From NCBI GenBank assembly GCA_963799415.1, contig CAWCXI010000023.1, forward strand, positions 62,001 through 126,000: 64,000 nucleotides of DNA. The letters run 5' to 3'. The first letter of the stretch is position 1, and each line of letters starts with the position of its first letter. Under the pieces are notes generated by a model that worked only from the letters and a program-made list of their open reading frames with translations, ran no database searches and had not been told where the DNA came from. The translations under genes and the position numbers were made by a program. This DNA comes from JAMXLO01 sp963799415. Its GTDB lineage: Bacteria > Pseudomonadota > Alphaproteobacteria > Acetobacterales > Acetobacteraceae. Shown one piece after another: positions 24,767-33,058 of the stretch.

Positions 24767-27249
24767 ATATCTTCCACTTCTCTCCCTCCCCTTGCGGGAG
24801 GGGGTTGGGGGGAGGGGGCGACGCCAACCCTATCGCCCCCTCCCCCAAACCCCCTCCCGCAAGGGGAGGGGGAGCGGGTATCTCGTCCACCTCAGCCGCA
24901 GCCCCGGCCTCAGCTCCAACCACCTGCCTGCACTGCAACCTGCCCGTCGCCAGAGGCCGGCGTTTCTGCTGCCCTGGCTGTGCCGCGGCGTACGAGACCA
25001 TCCAGACGCTCGGCCTCGGCCGCTACTACGCGCAGCGGATCCTTGATCCGACACTGCGCGCACTCCGACCCGAATCGGCCGAACGTCGCGACCTGTCGCG
25101 CTTCATCGCAACCCGCTCAGACGGCACCCACGAACTCATCCTTGCGATCGACGGTCTGCAATGCGGGGCCTGTGTCTGGCTGATCGAGTCGGTCCTCGCC
25201 GATCAACCCGACCTGCTGGCAGGCCGCGTCAACATGACCACCCGCCGCCTGCGCCTGGTTTGGCGCGAGGGAGCCGAGCGTGCGACATCCCTGGTCGACT
25301 CGATCGAAAGCCTCGGCTATCGCCTCGTGCCGTTCGACGCGGCATCGCTGGCCGCCGCATCCGACAGCACCGACCGCGCGCTGATCCGAGCGCTCGCCGT
25401 GGCAGGCTTCGCCGCCGGCAACGTGATGCTGCTTTCGATCGGCATCTGGGCCGGCGAGGTTGGTGGGCTGCTGCACGACATGGGTCCCGCGACGCGCGAC
25501 CTGCTGCACTGGTTCTCCGCGCTGATTGCCATGCCGGCCATCGCCTATGCCGGGATGCCGTTCTTCAAGTCCGCCGTCGCAGCGTTGCGGCAATTGCGCA
25601 CCAACATGGACGTGCCGATCAGTCTCGGCGTTATCCTGGTCACCGGCATGAGCGTTGTGCAGACCATGCAGGGCGGGGCGCACACCTACTTCGATTCAGC
25701 GATCACGCTACTGTTCTTTCTGCTGATTGGCCGCGTGCTGGACCATCGTGCCCGCGGCCAGGCTCGGGCCACGGCCGAGCAGTTGCTGACACTGCGGACC
25801 TCTGACGTTGCGGTGCTGCAATCCGATGGCAGCACCGAACGTCGCAGCCAGCATCTCATCGTGCCCGGCGATCAGATCCTGGTCGGTCTGGGTGAGCGGA
25901 TCGGCGTCGACGGCGTGGTCGAGCGCGGCGCATCGTTGCTGGACGCCAGTCTCGTCACCGGCGAGAGCCTGCCGACGGCCGCCGCTCCCGGCACGCAGGT
26001 ATTTGCCGGCACTCTCAATCTCGGCATGCCACTGACGGTACGTGCGACTGTCACCGGCAACGGTACGCTGCTCGCAGAATGCGCACGGCTTATCGACGCC
26101 GCGGAGGCGCGACGTTCGCGCTTCGTGGTGCTCGCCGATCGTGTGGCACGGCGATACGCGCCCGCTGTGCATATCACGGCGCTGCTGACCTTTCTGTGGT
26201 GGTACTTTGCCGCCGGTGTATCCCTCAGTCAGGCGCTGCTGACCGCGTGCGCGGTGCTGATCATCACGTGCCCCTGCGCATTGGCGCTCGCGGTACCGAT
26301 GGTGCAGGTGATCGCCACCGGTCGGCTATTTCGTGCAGGCATGCTGCTGAAATCAGCGACCGCGCTGGAGCGCCTGGCCGATGTAGATACAGTCGTATTC
26401 GACAAGACCGGCACGCTGACCGAGCCAACGATGCCGCTGGTTAGAGAACCAGACCTCGATCAGGCTGCCTTGCGGATTGCTGCATCGCTTGCCGCCGGCA
26501 GCCGCCACCCACTGGCGCGTTCGCTCCTGGCGGCGTCGGGACCCGTCGCGGTGGCGGAAAATCTGGTGGAGCATGCAGGGCAAGGGTTGCAGGCGGGCGA
26601 TATCCGTTTGGGCAGCCGGGCATTCGCGATATCACGTAGCGACTGCCGTGAAGCTGCTGGACCGGAGCTATGGCTTGCGCGTCCCGGCCATCAACCGGTG
26701 TGCTTTCGCTTTGCCGAGACATTGCGAGCGGACGCATCGGCAACTCTGGAAAGGCTGCGGCGCCTTGGCTTGGATCGGCGCCTCCTCTCCGGCGATCACG
26801 CCGCCGCGGTGGCGCCGATCGCTGCCGCACTCGGCATTGAGCATTGGCAGTCAGAGCACACGCCAGTGCAGAAGGTTGCGGTGGTCGAGGCACTGTCGCA
26901 TTCCGGCAGGAAAGTGCTGATGGTTGGCGATGGCCTGAACGACAGCCCCTCTCTCGCCGCCGCAAGCGTCTCCGCCTCGCCTGCAAGCGCTGCCGATATC
27001 AGCCAGACTGTCGCCGACGTGGTGTTCCAGGGCAACCTGCTGGCTCCTGTCGCGGCACTGATCGAAATAGCGCGGCGAGCGCGCAGCGTGATGCGGCAGA
27101 ACCTCGCGCTGTCGATCGGCTACAATGCGCTGATGGTGCCGTTGGCGGTTGCGGGCTATGTCACGCCGTGGCTTGCCGCGGCGGCGATGTCGAGTTCGTC
27201 GCTGCTGGTCATGGCGAACAGTTTTCGGCTGCGGGGCAGGTCGTCATGA
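24763..27249 (+). CDS. ccoI: Copper-transporting P-type ATPase CcoI (FixI)
   Basis: A P1B ATPase of about 828 aa that supplies copper for CcoN. It has an N-terminal Cys cluster CLHCNLPVARGRRFCCPGC, a heavy-metal-associated domain with GLQCGACV, membrane helices with the CPC motif (TCPCALALAVP), the phosphorylation site DKTGTLTEP and the hinge GDGLNDSPSLAAA. The start is uncertain. TTG 24763 overlaps the ccoH stop (TTGA) and is the only start codon between ccoH and the conserved region in this frame, apart from codons inside the repeat. With it, residues 7-38 are encoded by the palindromic element at 24782-24874 (SPSPCGRGLGGGGDANP..., rich in Pro and Gly). Confidence 0.93.
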   Translation: MNIFHFSPSPCGRGLGGGGDANPIAPSPKPPPARGGGAGISSTSAAAPASAPTTCLHCNLPVARGRRFCCPGCAAAYETIQTLGLGRYYAQRILDPTLRALRPESAERRDLSRFIATRSDGTHELILAIDGLQCGACVWLIESVLADQPDLLAGRVNMTTRRLRLVWREGAERATSLVDSIESLGYRLVPFDAASLAAASDSTDRALIRALAVAGFAAGNVMLLSIGIWAGEVGGLLHDMGPATRDLLHWFSALIAMPAIAYAGMPFFKSAVAALRQLRTNMDVPISLGVILVTGMSVVQTMQGGAHTYFDSAITLLFFLLIGRVLDHRARGQARATAEQLLTLRTSDVAVLQSDGSTERRSQHLIVPGDQILVGLGERIGVDGVVERGASLLDASLVTGESLPTAAAPGTQVFAGTLNLGMPLTVRATVTGNGTLLAECARLIDAAEARRSRFVVLADRVARRYAPAVHITALLTFLWWYFAAGVSLSQALLTACAVLIITCPCALALAVPMVQVIATGRLFRAGMLLKSATALERLADVDTVVFDKTGTLTEPTMPLVREPDLDQAALRIAASLAAGSRHPLARSLLAASGPVAVAENLVEHAGQGLQAGDIRLGSRAFAISRSDCREAAGPELWLARPGHQPVCFRFAETLRADASATLERLRRLGLDRRLLSGDHAAAVAPIAAALGIEHWQSEHTPVQKVAVVEALSHSGRKVLMVGDGLNDSPSLAAASVSASPASAADISQTVADVVFQGNLLAPVAALIEIARRARSVMRQNLALSIGYNALMVPLAVAGYVTPWLAAAAMSSSSLLVMANSFRLRGRSS
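24782..24874. repeat. Large inverted repeat (family A pair) at the ccoH/ccoI junction, read in frame
   Basis: Two C/G-rich arms, 24782-24821 and 24833-24874, are nearly exact reverse complements (about 40 bases each) around an 11-base loop. Each arm itself contains the CCCTCCC/GGGAGGG palindrome (CTCCCGCAAGGGGAGGGGG and its complement). The element lies within the ccoI reading frame and does not interrupt it. Confidence 0.8.
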
Positions 27250-27392
27250 GTGTGATCCTGTATCTTCTCGGCGCAAGCCTGATCCTCGGGGGCGGCGGGC
27301 TGGCATTCTTCCTGTGGTCACTGCGCTCTGGTCAGTACGAGGATCTGGAAGGTGCCGCCAACCGCATCCTGTTCGACGACGATCAACGATAG
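27246..27392 (+). CDS. ccoS: Cbb3 assembly protein CcoS
   Basis: A 48-aa single-helix protein: MSVILYLLGASLILGGGGLA, then FFLWSLRSGQYEDLEGAA, then NRILFDDD. The SGQYEDLEGAANRILFDD pattern is diagnostic for CcoS/FixS, which is needed to insert cofactors into CcoN. It overlaps the ccoI stop as ATGA. It is the last gene of the cco operon, convergent with glpD, and is followed by a palindrome. Confidence 0.95.
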   Translation: MSVILYLLGASLILGGGGLAFFLWSLRSGQYEDLEGAANRILFDDDQR

Positions 27393-27394
27393 CG

Positions 27395-28919
27395 CTACCT
27401 CACTCCCTCTCCCGCGCTGCGGGGGAGGGTAGGGTGGGGGTGTCGCATGAGGTAATCCTCCAACGCACCAACCCCAGCAGCACTCATACGCAAGCCGAGC
27501 TTGCTCCGCCGCCAGAGTACGTCCTCAGCGGTCGTCGCCCATTCGGTGCGAACCAACCAATCAACCTCGCGTTCGGAAAGATCGGCGCCAAATATGCGCC
27601 CCATCGCCGCCGGCTCGCGTGCATCGCCAAGTACGTCGGCCGTCATCGTGCCATGGGCGCTGATCAGGCGACGCAGCGTCGCATCGGGCAGAAACGGGTA
27701 GCGTCGCGACAGGTCGGCGCGCACTTGCTCGATGCCGTTCCACGGAAAATCACCGCCGGGCAACGCAACGCCTTGTGTCCACGCGCCCCGCATGCCAGGA
27801 AACCAGCGCTTCAGCTTCGCCATCGCCGCCTCGGCCAGCCGTCGATACGTGGTGATCTTGCCGCCGAATACCGACAGCAGCGCCGGCTCCTCCGTCGTCA
27901 GCACGTAGTCGCGTGTCGCCTCCTGCGCCTTGCCGGCGCCATCATCCAGCAGCGGCCGCACCCCAGCGTAGCGCCACACGATATCCGACGGCGCGACCGG
28001 TGCGCGCAGATATTCGCTGACCGCACCGCACAGGTAGCGTTCCTCATCGCCGGAACTCTTTACGTCGGAAGGATCGCCATGGAAATCCTCATCGGTGGTG
28101 CCGATCAGGGTGAAGTTATGCTCATACGGAATCGCGAAACAGACGCGGCCGTCGGCGTTCTGGAAGATATAGCTGCGATCATGCGCATAGAGCCGCGGCA
28201 CGACGATGTGGCTGCCCTTTACCAGCCTGACGCGCCGAGGCTCCGCTGCACCGAGCACATCGTGAAGCACGCGTGTCACATACGGACCGCCGGCATTCAC
28301 CAGCGCGCGCGCTTCGGCCGTGGCGCCGCCGCCCTCCAGCGTCAGGTGCCACGCACCATCCGCGTGCCTGGCGCCGACGCAGCGGGTGCGCGTGCGAATG
28401 TCGGCACCACGCGCCGCTGCATCGCGTGCGTTAAGCACCACGAGCCGCGCGTCATCAACCCAGCAGTCAGAGGTACTCGAAACCGCGCGTGAACTCCGGC
28501 CGCAGCGGCGTGCCTGCAGGATCCGCACGCAGGTTCAGCGAACGCGTACCCGGAAGGATTTCCCGGCCGCCAAGATGGTCGTACAGGAACAGTCCCAGGC
28601 GGATCAGCCACCATGGTCGCAGCCCGGCATGATGCGGCAGCACAAAGCGCATCGGTCGGATTATGTGCGGTGCAATGCGCAGCAGCACTTCGCGTTCGGC
28701 GAGCGACTCCCGCACCAGGCGAAACGCATACTGCTCCAGATAGCGCAGGCCGCCATGAATGAGCTTCGTTGAGGCAGACGACGTGCCGCTCGCCAGATCG
28801 CCTTGCTCGACCAGCAGCACTGACAGCCCACGGCCCGCGGCGTCGCGCGCGATGCCGCAGCCGTTGATGCCGCCGCCGATGATTGCGAGATCGAACAGCC
28901 TAGGCCTGGATGAATTCAC
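27395..28919 (-). CDS. glpD: Glycerol-3-phosphate dehydrogenase (FAD), one apparent frameshift
   Basis: Oxidises glycerol-3-phosphate to dihydroxyacetone phosphate at the inner membrane, passing electrons to quinone. The corrected protein is about 507 aa, normal for the family. The FAD-binding IIGGGINGCGIARDAAGRG is near residue 12; LIHGGLRYLEQYAF near 54 and FGGKITTYRRLAEAAM near 345 are family motifs. The frame breaks near 28473, where FTRGFEY is followed by one surplus base before SDCWVDDARL. The start overlaps moaC by 20 bases. The C-terminal 15 residues are encoded by a palindromic repeat. The frameshift is probably a sequence error. Confidence 0.9.
27403..27437. repeat. Palindromic repeat, family A, overlapping the 3' end of glpD
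   Basis: CCCTCTCCCGC-GCTG-CGGGGGAGGG forms an imperfect hairpin between convergent ccoS and glpD. The last codons of glpD (HPHPTLPRSAGEGVR) are read through it, so the element has become the C-terminus of that protein and may also act as the terminator for both operons. Confidence 0.65.
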
Positions 28920-29373
28920 CCGACTTGCCGCCCGCCTTGTGGGTCAGGCGCAACGCCTCGATGCGCATGCCGCGGTCCACCGACTTGCACATGTCGTACA
29001 CGGTGAGCGCGGCCACCGACGCTGCGGTCAGCGCTTCCATCTCCACTCCGGTCTGTCCCGTTGTGCGCACCGTTGCGGCGATCTCCACCGCGCCCTCAAC
29101 CACAGTCAGTTCCAGCGAAACCGCGCTGATCGGCAGCGGATGACAGAGCGGTATCAGCTCCGACGTACGCTTGGCCGCCATGATACCGGCGATGCGCGCC
29201 ACTCCCAGCACGTCGCCCTTCTTCGCCCCACCGCTGCGGATCAGCGCCGCCGTTGCCGGCTGCATGACGACGCGGGCGCGGGCCGTGGCGGTACGCTCGG
29301 TGACCGGCTTGGCGCCGACATCCACCATCGCCGCATGGCCGCGCGCGTCGAAGTGGGAGAAATCCTCGCTCAT
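28900..29373 (-). CDS. moaC: Cyclic pyranopterin monophosphate synthase
   Basis: Converts the MoaA product into cyclic pyranopterin monophosphate in molybdopterin synthesis. 157 aa, normal length, with PLCHPLPISAVSLEL and GVEMEALTAASVAALTVYDM, the latter leading to the CKSVD active-site Lys. It overlaps trpC by 4 bases and glpD by 20. In related genomes moaC follows trpC and is followed by moeA; here glpD takes that place. Confidence 0.95.
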   Translation of the reverse strand: MSEDFSHFDARGHAAMVDVGAKPVTERTATARARVVMQPATAALIRSGGAKKGDVLGVARIAGIMAAKRTSELIPLCHPLPISAVSLELTVVEGAVEIAATVRTTGQTGVEMEALTAASVAALTVYDMCKSVDRGMRIEALRLTHKAGGKSGEFIQA

Positions 29374-30195
29374 GCGGCGCCGGTCAGCAGCGCGCGCGTC
29401 GCCGCAGCAACGTCTGGCTGGCGCATCAGGCTCTCACCCACCAGAAAGCATTGCGGCCCCACCGCAGCGAGCCGGCGCAGGTCGGCGTGGGTGCGGATGC
29501 CGCTCTCGGCGATCAGGAAGCGGTCGGCAGGTACCATCGGCGCAAGCTGATCCGTAGTCGCCAGATCGGTCGTCAATGTCTTGAGATTGCGATTGTTTAT
29601 GCCGAACAACGACGTCTCAAGCCCAAGCGCCCGTTCGATCTCGCGCGCATCGTGCACCTCGGCCAGCACGTCCATGTCCAGTGCGCGCGCCAGCCCCTCC
29701 AGTTCGCGCGCCTCGCTGTCCGTCAGTGCGGCGAGGATCAGCAGGATGCAGTCGGCCCCCATCGCGCGGCTTTCGTAGACCTGCCACGGATCGAGAATGA
29801 AGTCCTTCCGCAGTACTGGCAGATCAACCGCGCCGCGGGCCGCCGCCAAGTGGTCGCGGCTGCCTTGGAAATACTGCGCGTTGGTCAGTACCCGAGAGGC
29901 ACGCCGCGCCGCCGTCCCGATAGGCGCGCGCCAGCTCAGGCGGATCGAAGTCCTCCCTGATCAGGCCGCCTGATGGCGACGCCTTCTTGATCTCCGCGAC
30001 AAGGCCAAAGCGTCCTTGCGCGACCGACTCCTTCAGCGCCGAGCCGAAACCGCGAGGCGGATCGTTGCGCGCGGCGATCTCGGACCGCAGCGCTTCCAGG
30101 CCAATCTTGGTCTTGGCCTGCGCCACGGCCGCGCGCGTATCGGAGCAGATGCGGGCCAGCACGTCAGAGGCTGCGATGTTCGCCGGATCAGACAT
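29370..30195 (-). CDS. trpC: Indole-3-glycerol phosphate synthase, one apparent frameshift
   Basis: Closes the indole ring in tryptophan synthesis. (beta/alpha)8 barrel, about 274 aa corrected. Motifs: VAEIKKASPSGG near residue 66 (catalytic Lys), LRKDFILDPWQVYESRAMGA near 125, the INNRNLKT strand and FLIAESGIRTHADL. The frame breaks near 29891, where GGAACLS is followed by one surplus base before VLTNAQYF. Its start is 8 bases behind trpD; its end overlaps moaC by 4 bases. All catalytic residues are intact after correction. Confidence 0.92.
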
Positions 30196-30203
30196 CAGGT
30201 CCT

Positions 30204-31220
30204 TCAGTGCACCGCGGTCTCGCGCCGCAGAGTTTCCAGGGTGGCGAGCGCGGCACCGGAGTTAATCGAGCGGCTGGCCAGCGCGACGCCCTCGCGGAGA
30301 TCCCCAGCGCGAGCCGCGACGATAAGCGCCGCAGCGGCATTCAGCACCACTGTGTCGCGATATGGGCCAGTCGCACCCTGAAGCAATGCCTGCAATGTCG
30401 CGGCGTTCAGCGCGGCATCGCCACCGCGGATCGCCTCGACAGGCGCGCGCGCTAGTCCGGCGTCCTCTGGACTGACAGTGAAGCGGCGCAGCTTGCCACC
30501 CTGCCAGGCGGTCACCTGATTCTCTCCGGCGACGGTCAGCTCATCGAGCCCCTGGCCGTGCACGAGCCATGCCGTCTCGCTGCCCAGCCGACCGAGTGTC
30601 TCTGCCATCGGTTCGGCCCATTCGGGTGCGAACACGCCGGTGAGCTGCCGGCGCACTCGTGCCGGATTGGCCAGCGGACCGAGCAGATTGAAGATCGTCC
30701 GTGTCCCCAGCTCCACCCGAGGCCCCGCCGCGTGACGCATCGACGGGTGGTGGCGTGGCGCGAACAGAAAGGCGCAATTTGCCGCACGCAGGATGTCCGG
30801 CAGGCGTTCCAGTGGAACATCGACGTTCACGCCGAGTGCGGTGAGCACGTCGGCTCCGCCGGTTCGCGATGAGAGGGCGCGGTTGCCATGCTTGGCCACC
30901 GGCACGTCGCAACCAGCGACAACAAACGTCACCGCCGTCGAGACGTTCAACGTCCCGGCCGCATCGCCGCCGGTGCCACAGACATCGATGGCATCCGATG
31001 GCGCGGCGACCGCGGTCATCCGCGCACGCATGGCGCGCACCGCGCCGGTGATTTCCGGCACCGTTTCGCCGCGTACCCGCATCGCCATAAGCAGCGCGCC
31101 GATCTGCGCCGGCGTCGCCTCGCCCGACATGATGATGTCGAATGCCGCCTCGGCGTCTGCATCCGTGAGTGTATCCCCGGCCGCAAGGCGAGCCAGGAAT
31201 GGCTTGAGATTGTTGGACAC
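30204..31220 (-). CDS. trpD: Anthranilate phosphoribosyltransferase
   Basis: Transfers phosphoribose from PRPP to anthranilate. 338 aa with the glycine-rich PRPP site CGTGGDAAGTLNVSTAV near residue 80, KHGNRALSSRTGGADVL near 107 and NLLGPLANPA near 180. Dimeric, cytoplasmic. It follows trpG by 6 bases and precedes trpC by 8, in one operon. Confidence 0.97.
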   Translation of the reverse strand: MSNNLKPFLARLAAGDTLTDADAEAAFDIIMSGEATPAQIGALLMAMRVRGETVPEITGAVRAMRARMTAVAAPSDAIDVCGTGGDAAGTLNVSTAVTFVVAGCDVPVAKHGNRALSSRTGGADVLTALGVNVDVPLERLPDILRAANCAFLFAPRHHPSMRHAAGPRVELGTRTIFNLLGPLANPARVRRQLTGVFAPEWAEPMAETLGRLGSETAWLVHGQGLDELTVAGENQVTAWQGGKLRRFTVSPEDAGLARAPVEAIRGGDAALNAATLQALLQGATGPYRDTVVLNAAAALIVAARAGDLREGVALASRSINSGAALATLETLRRETAVH

Positions 31221-31226
31221 TTGCGA

Positions 31227-31823
31227 TCAGGCCGCGCGAGCCGGAGCGTTCGTGCCGCGTGCGATCGCCAGGAAATTCGCCAGCAGTTCGTGGCCGTGCT
31301 CGCTGGCAATGCTTTCCGGATGGAACTGTACGCCGAATATAGGGAGCGAGCGATGCCGCATGCCCATCACCAGTCCATCCTCGGTCCAGGCAGTCGGCAC
31401 CAGCACCGCGGGCAGCGTGGCACGGTCAACGATGAGACTGTGATAGCGCGTGGCAGAGAACGGCGACGGCAACCCTTCCAGGATATCGGTGCCGCTGTGG
31501 AAGATGCGGCTGACTTTGCCGTGCATCGGGACAGGCGCACGCACCACGTGCCCGCCGAACGCCTGGCCGATCGCCTGTTGGCCCAGACACACACCGAGGA
31601 TGGGGATCTTGCCTGCCGCAGCGGCGATCAGGTCCAGGCAAATGCCTGCCTCGTTCGGCGTGCACGGGCCAGGGGACAGCACGATCGCCTCGGGGTCCCG
31701 CGCCAGGGCATCAGCTACGCTGATCTTGTCGTTGCGCCAGACCTCGCAGTGCCCGCCGACATCGCCCAGGAAGTGGAACAGATTGAAGGTGAATAAGTCG
31801 TAGTTGTCGATGAGCAGTATCAT
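31227..31823 (-). CDS. trpG: Anthranilate synthase glutamine amidotransferase component
   Basis: Supplies ammonia to TrpE. 198 aa class-I glutaminase: the oxyanion region VLSPGPCTPNEAG, the nucleophile Cys in GVCLGQQAIGQAFGG, and the His/Glu of GVQFHPESIASEHG. ATG 31823 begins the conserved MILLIDNYDLFTFN, so the longer frame to 31877 is rejected. First gene of trpG-trpD-trpC-moaC. TrpE is about 1.2 kb upstream, separated by doxX and a small plus-strand gene. Confidence 0.96.
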   Translation of the reverse strand: MILLIDNYDLFTFNLFHFLGDVGGHCEVWRNDKISVADALARDPEAIVLSPGPCTPNEAGICLDLIAAAAGKIPILGVCLGQQAIGQAFGGHVVRAPVPMHGKVSRIFHSGTDILEGLPSPFSATRYHSLIVDRATLPAVLVPTAWTEDGLVMGMRHRSLPIFGVQFHPESIASEHGHELLANFLAIARGTNAPARAA

Positions 31824-31901
31824 CCAGGGGCGTCCTCGCGGGCGAGGCAGTGTGGCGTGCCCGCGTTCGCGTCTCAAGCCCCTTGGGCTGGCCCCGCCGG
31901 G

Positions 31902-32324
31902 TCAACCGGTGGCGTATCGGCCGGCACCCTGCGGCGAGCGTAGTCGATCAACGCTCCAGGCTCCACCTCCCGCGACGAAGAAGTAGAAGAAGATGAGACT
32001 ATAAAGGATTGCTGCATCGCCGCCGTTCAAGACGGGGTAGAGGCCGCGTGGCGCGTGCGCCATGAAATAGGCGATCGCCATCTCGCCCGACATGATGAAG
32101 GCCGCTACGCGGGTGAACAGACCAATCGCAACAAGGAACCCGCCGGCGGCTTCGATGATCCCGGCGAACCAGAGCAGATGGAACGCTCCTGGCTGACTTG
32201 GCACAGGCGGGAAGCCGATGAGCTTGCCCAGACCGTGCTCCATGAACATCAGGCCCACGATGATCCGGATGATGCTGAGAATGCGCGGCTCCCACTCGGC
32301 CACGAGCCCGGTCCGGTCGGACAT
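31902..32324 (-). CDS. DoxX-family membrane protein
   Basis: 140 aa with four predicted helices. The first holds SIIRIIVGLMFMEHGLGKLIG, with the conserved His-Gly; the others are FAGIIEAAGGFLVAIGLFTR, AFIMSGEMAIAYFMAH and the last ILYSLIFFYFFVAGGG. The NGGDAAIL loop is typical for DoxX. ATG 32324 follows GGAGGCTCGC; an ATG at 32339 is the alternative. Family members are linked to redox or thiosulfate metabolism, but a function here cannot be given. It splits trpE from trpG. Confidence 0.85.
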   Translation of the reverse strand: MSDRTGLVAEWEPRILSIIRIIVGLMFMEHGLGKLIGFPPVPSQPGAFHLLWFAGIIEAAGGFLVAIGLFTRVAAFIMSGEMAIAYFMAHAPRGLYPVLNGGDAAILYSLIFFYFFVAGGGAWSVDRLRSPQGAGRYATG

Positions 32325-32635
32325 GAAGCGAGCCTCCATCGATGTTGTGGAAGCCAATGTTCCTGTTGAACGGCTTTTGGCAACCAGAGATAGCACCGAT
32401 TTGATCGATTAGCGCCGTAACGATCACGGATTTGCGACCGATCCGCTGGAAGCCCTCGGAACCGGTTGAGGCGCGCGCCCTGCCGTGTTACAAAGTTGTA
32501 ACATAAGGCGCTGCTGAGGAGCGCGGAGGAAGCCTCAGTTCGTTCGGACAACCGGGATGGTGCTTGCCGTGTGTCCAATGTCACAGCAGCCCGTCGGTGC
32601 GTGCGTCACTGTATTGCTTGGAGGGTGTAACGCAC

Positions 32636-32935
32636 ATGTACCGAAGTCGGCGCGTTGTTGAATGGAGCTGCCTTCGGGCAGGAAAACTGACGTGGCGTCA
32701 CGGACCTGCAATTCTGCTGCCTGTCCTGTTCTTCGCCATCTCCATCGCATCGTGGAAGGCAGTCATCAGCGACACCGCGCTGGCCGTGGCGAACCAGGTC
32801 GACTATGAAGACGCGGCGCTTTGCGCCAAGTTTGGTTTTGCCGCCGGCACCAGGGAGCATGTCGCCTGTAAGCTCGACCTGCTCGATCTGCGGCACGGCC
32901 ATGAGCAACTGATAGCCGCCACCTCCGATTTCTGA
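32636..32935 (+). CDS. Small membrane-anchored hypothetical protein, 99 aa
   Basis: One hydrophobic helix (PAILLPVLFFAISIASWKAV, residues about 24-43) follows a basic N-terminus. After it comes a short polar domain with two Cys, YEDAALCAKFGFAAGT and HVACKLDLLDLRH. This CxKFGxxxGTxxHxxCxxDLLxLR pattern is, from memory, widespread among unnamed alphaproteobacterial proteins. ATG 32636 follows GGAGGGTG. It is transcribed alone, opposite to its neighbours. Function unknown. Confidence 0.7.
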   Translation: MYRSRRVVEWSCLRAGKLTWRHGPAILLPVLFFAISIASWKAVISDTALAVANQVDYEDAALCAKFGFAAGTREHVACKLDLLDLRHGHEQLIAATSDF

Positions 32936-32962
32936 CGGTGATTGGCTCGGTCAGGATCTGAT

Positions 32963-33019
32963 GGGAAATAACCGAATCATCTCTCGCCGTGCGTCATGCC
33001 GACCTGCGTCGGCATGACG
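32963..33019. repeat. Palindromic repeat, family B, with GGGAAATAAC lead
   Basis: A perfect 12-bp hairpin, CGTCATGCCGAC-CTGC-GTCGGCATGACG (32992-33019), preceded by GGGAAATAAC (32963-32972). Both parts recur together at 42792-42861. It lies at the 3' end of trpE, between convergent genes, and may also end transcription. Confidence 0.75.
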
Positions 33020-33058
33020 TTGGGGGCGGCTCGTGCGCTGCCGGCGCAGCCCCTCGGG

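Noticed and set aside
24779..24880. Possible CRISPR or tandem repeat array
   Set aside because: Only two inverted arms of one palindrome; no regular spacers and no cas genes.
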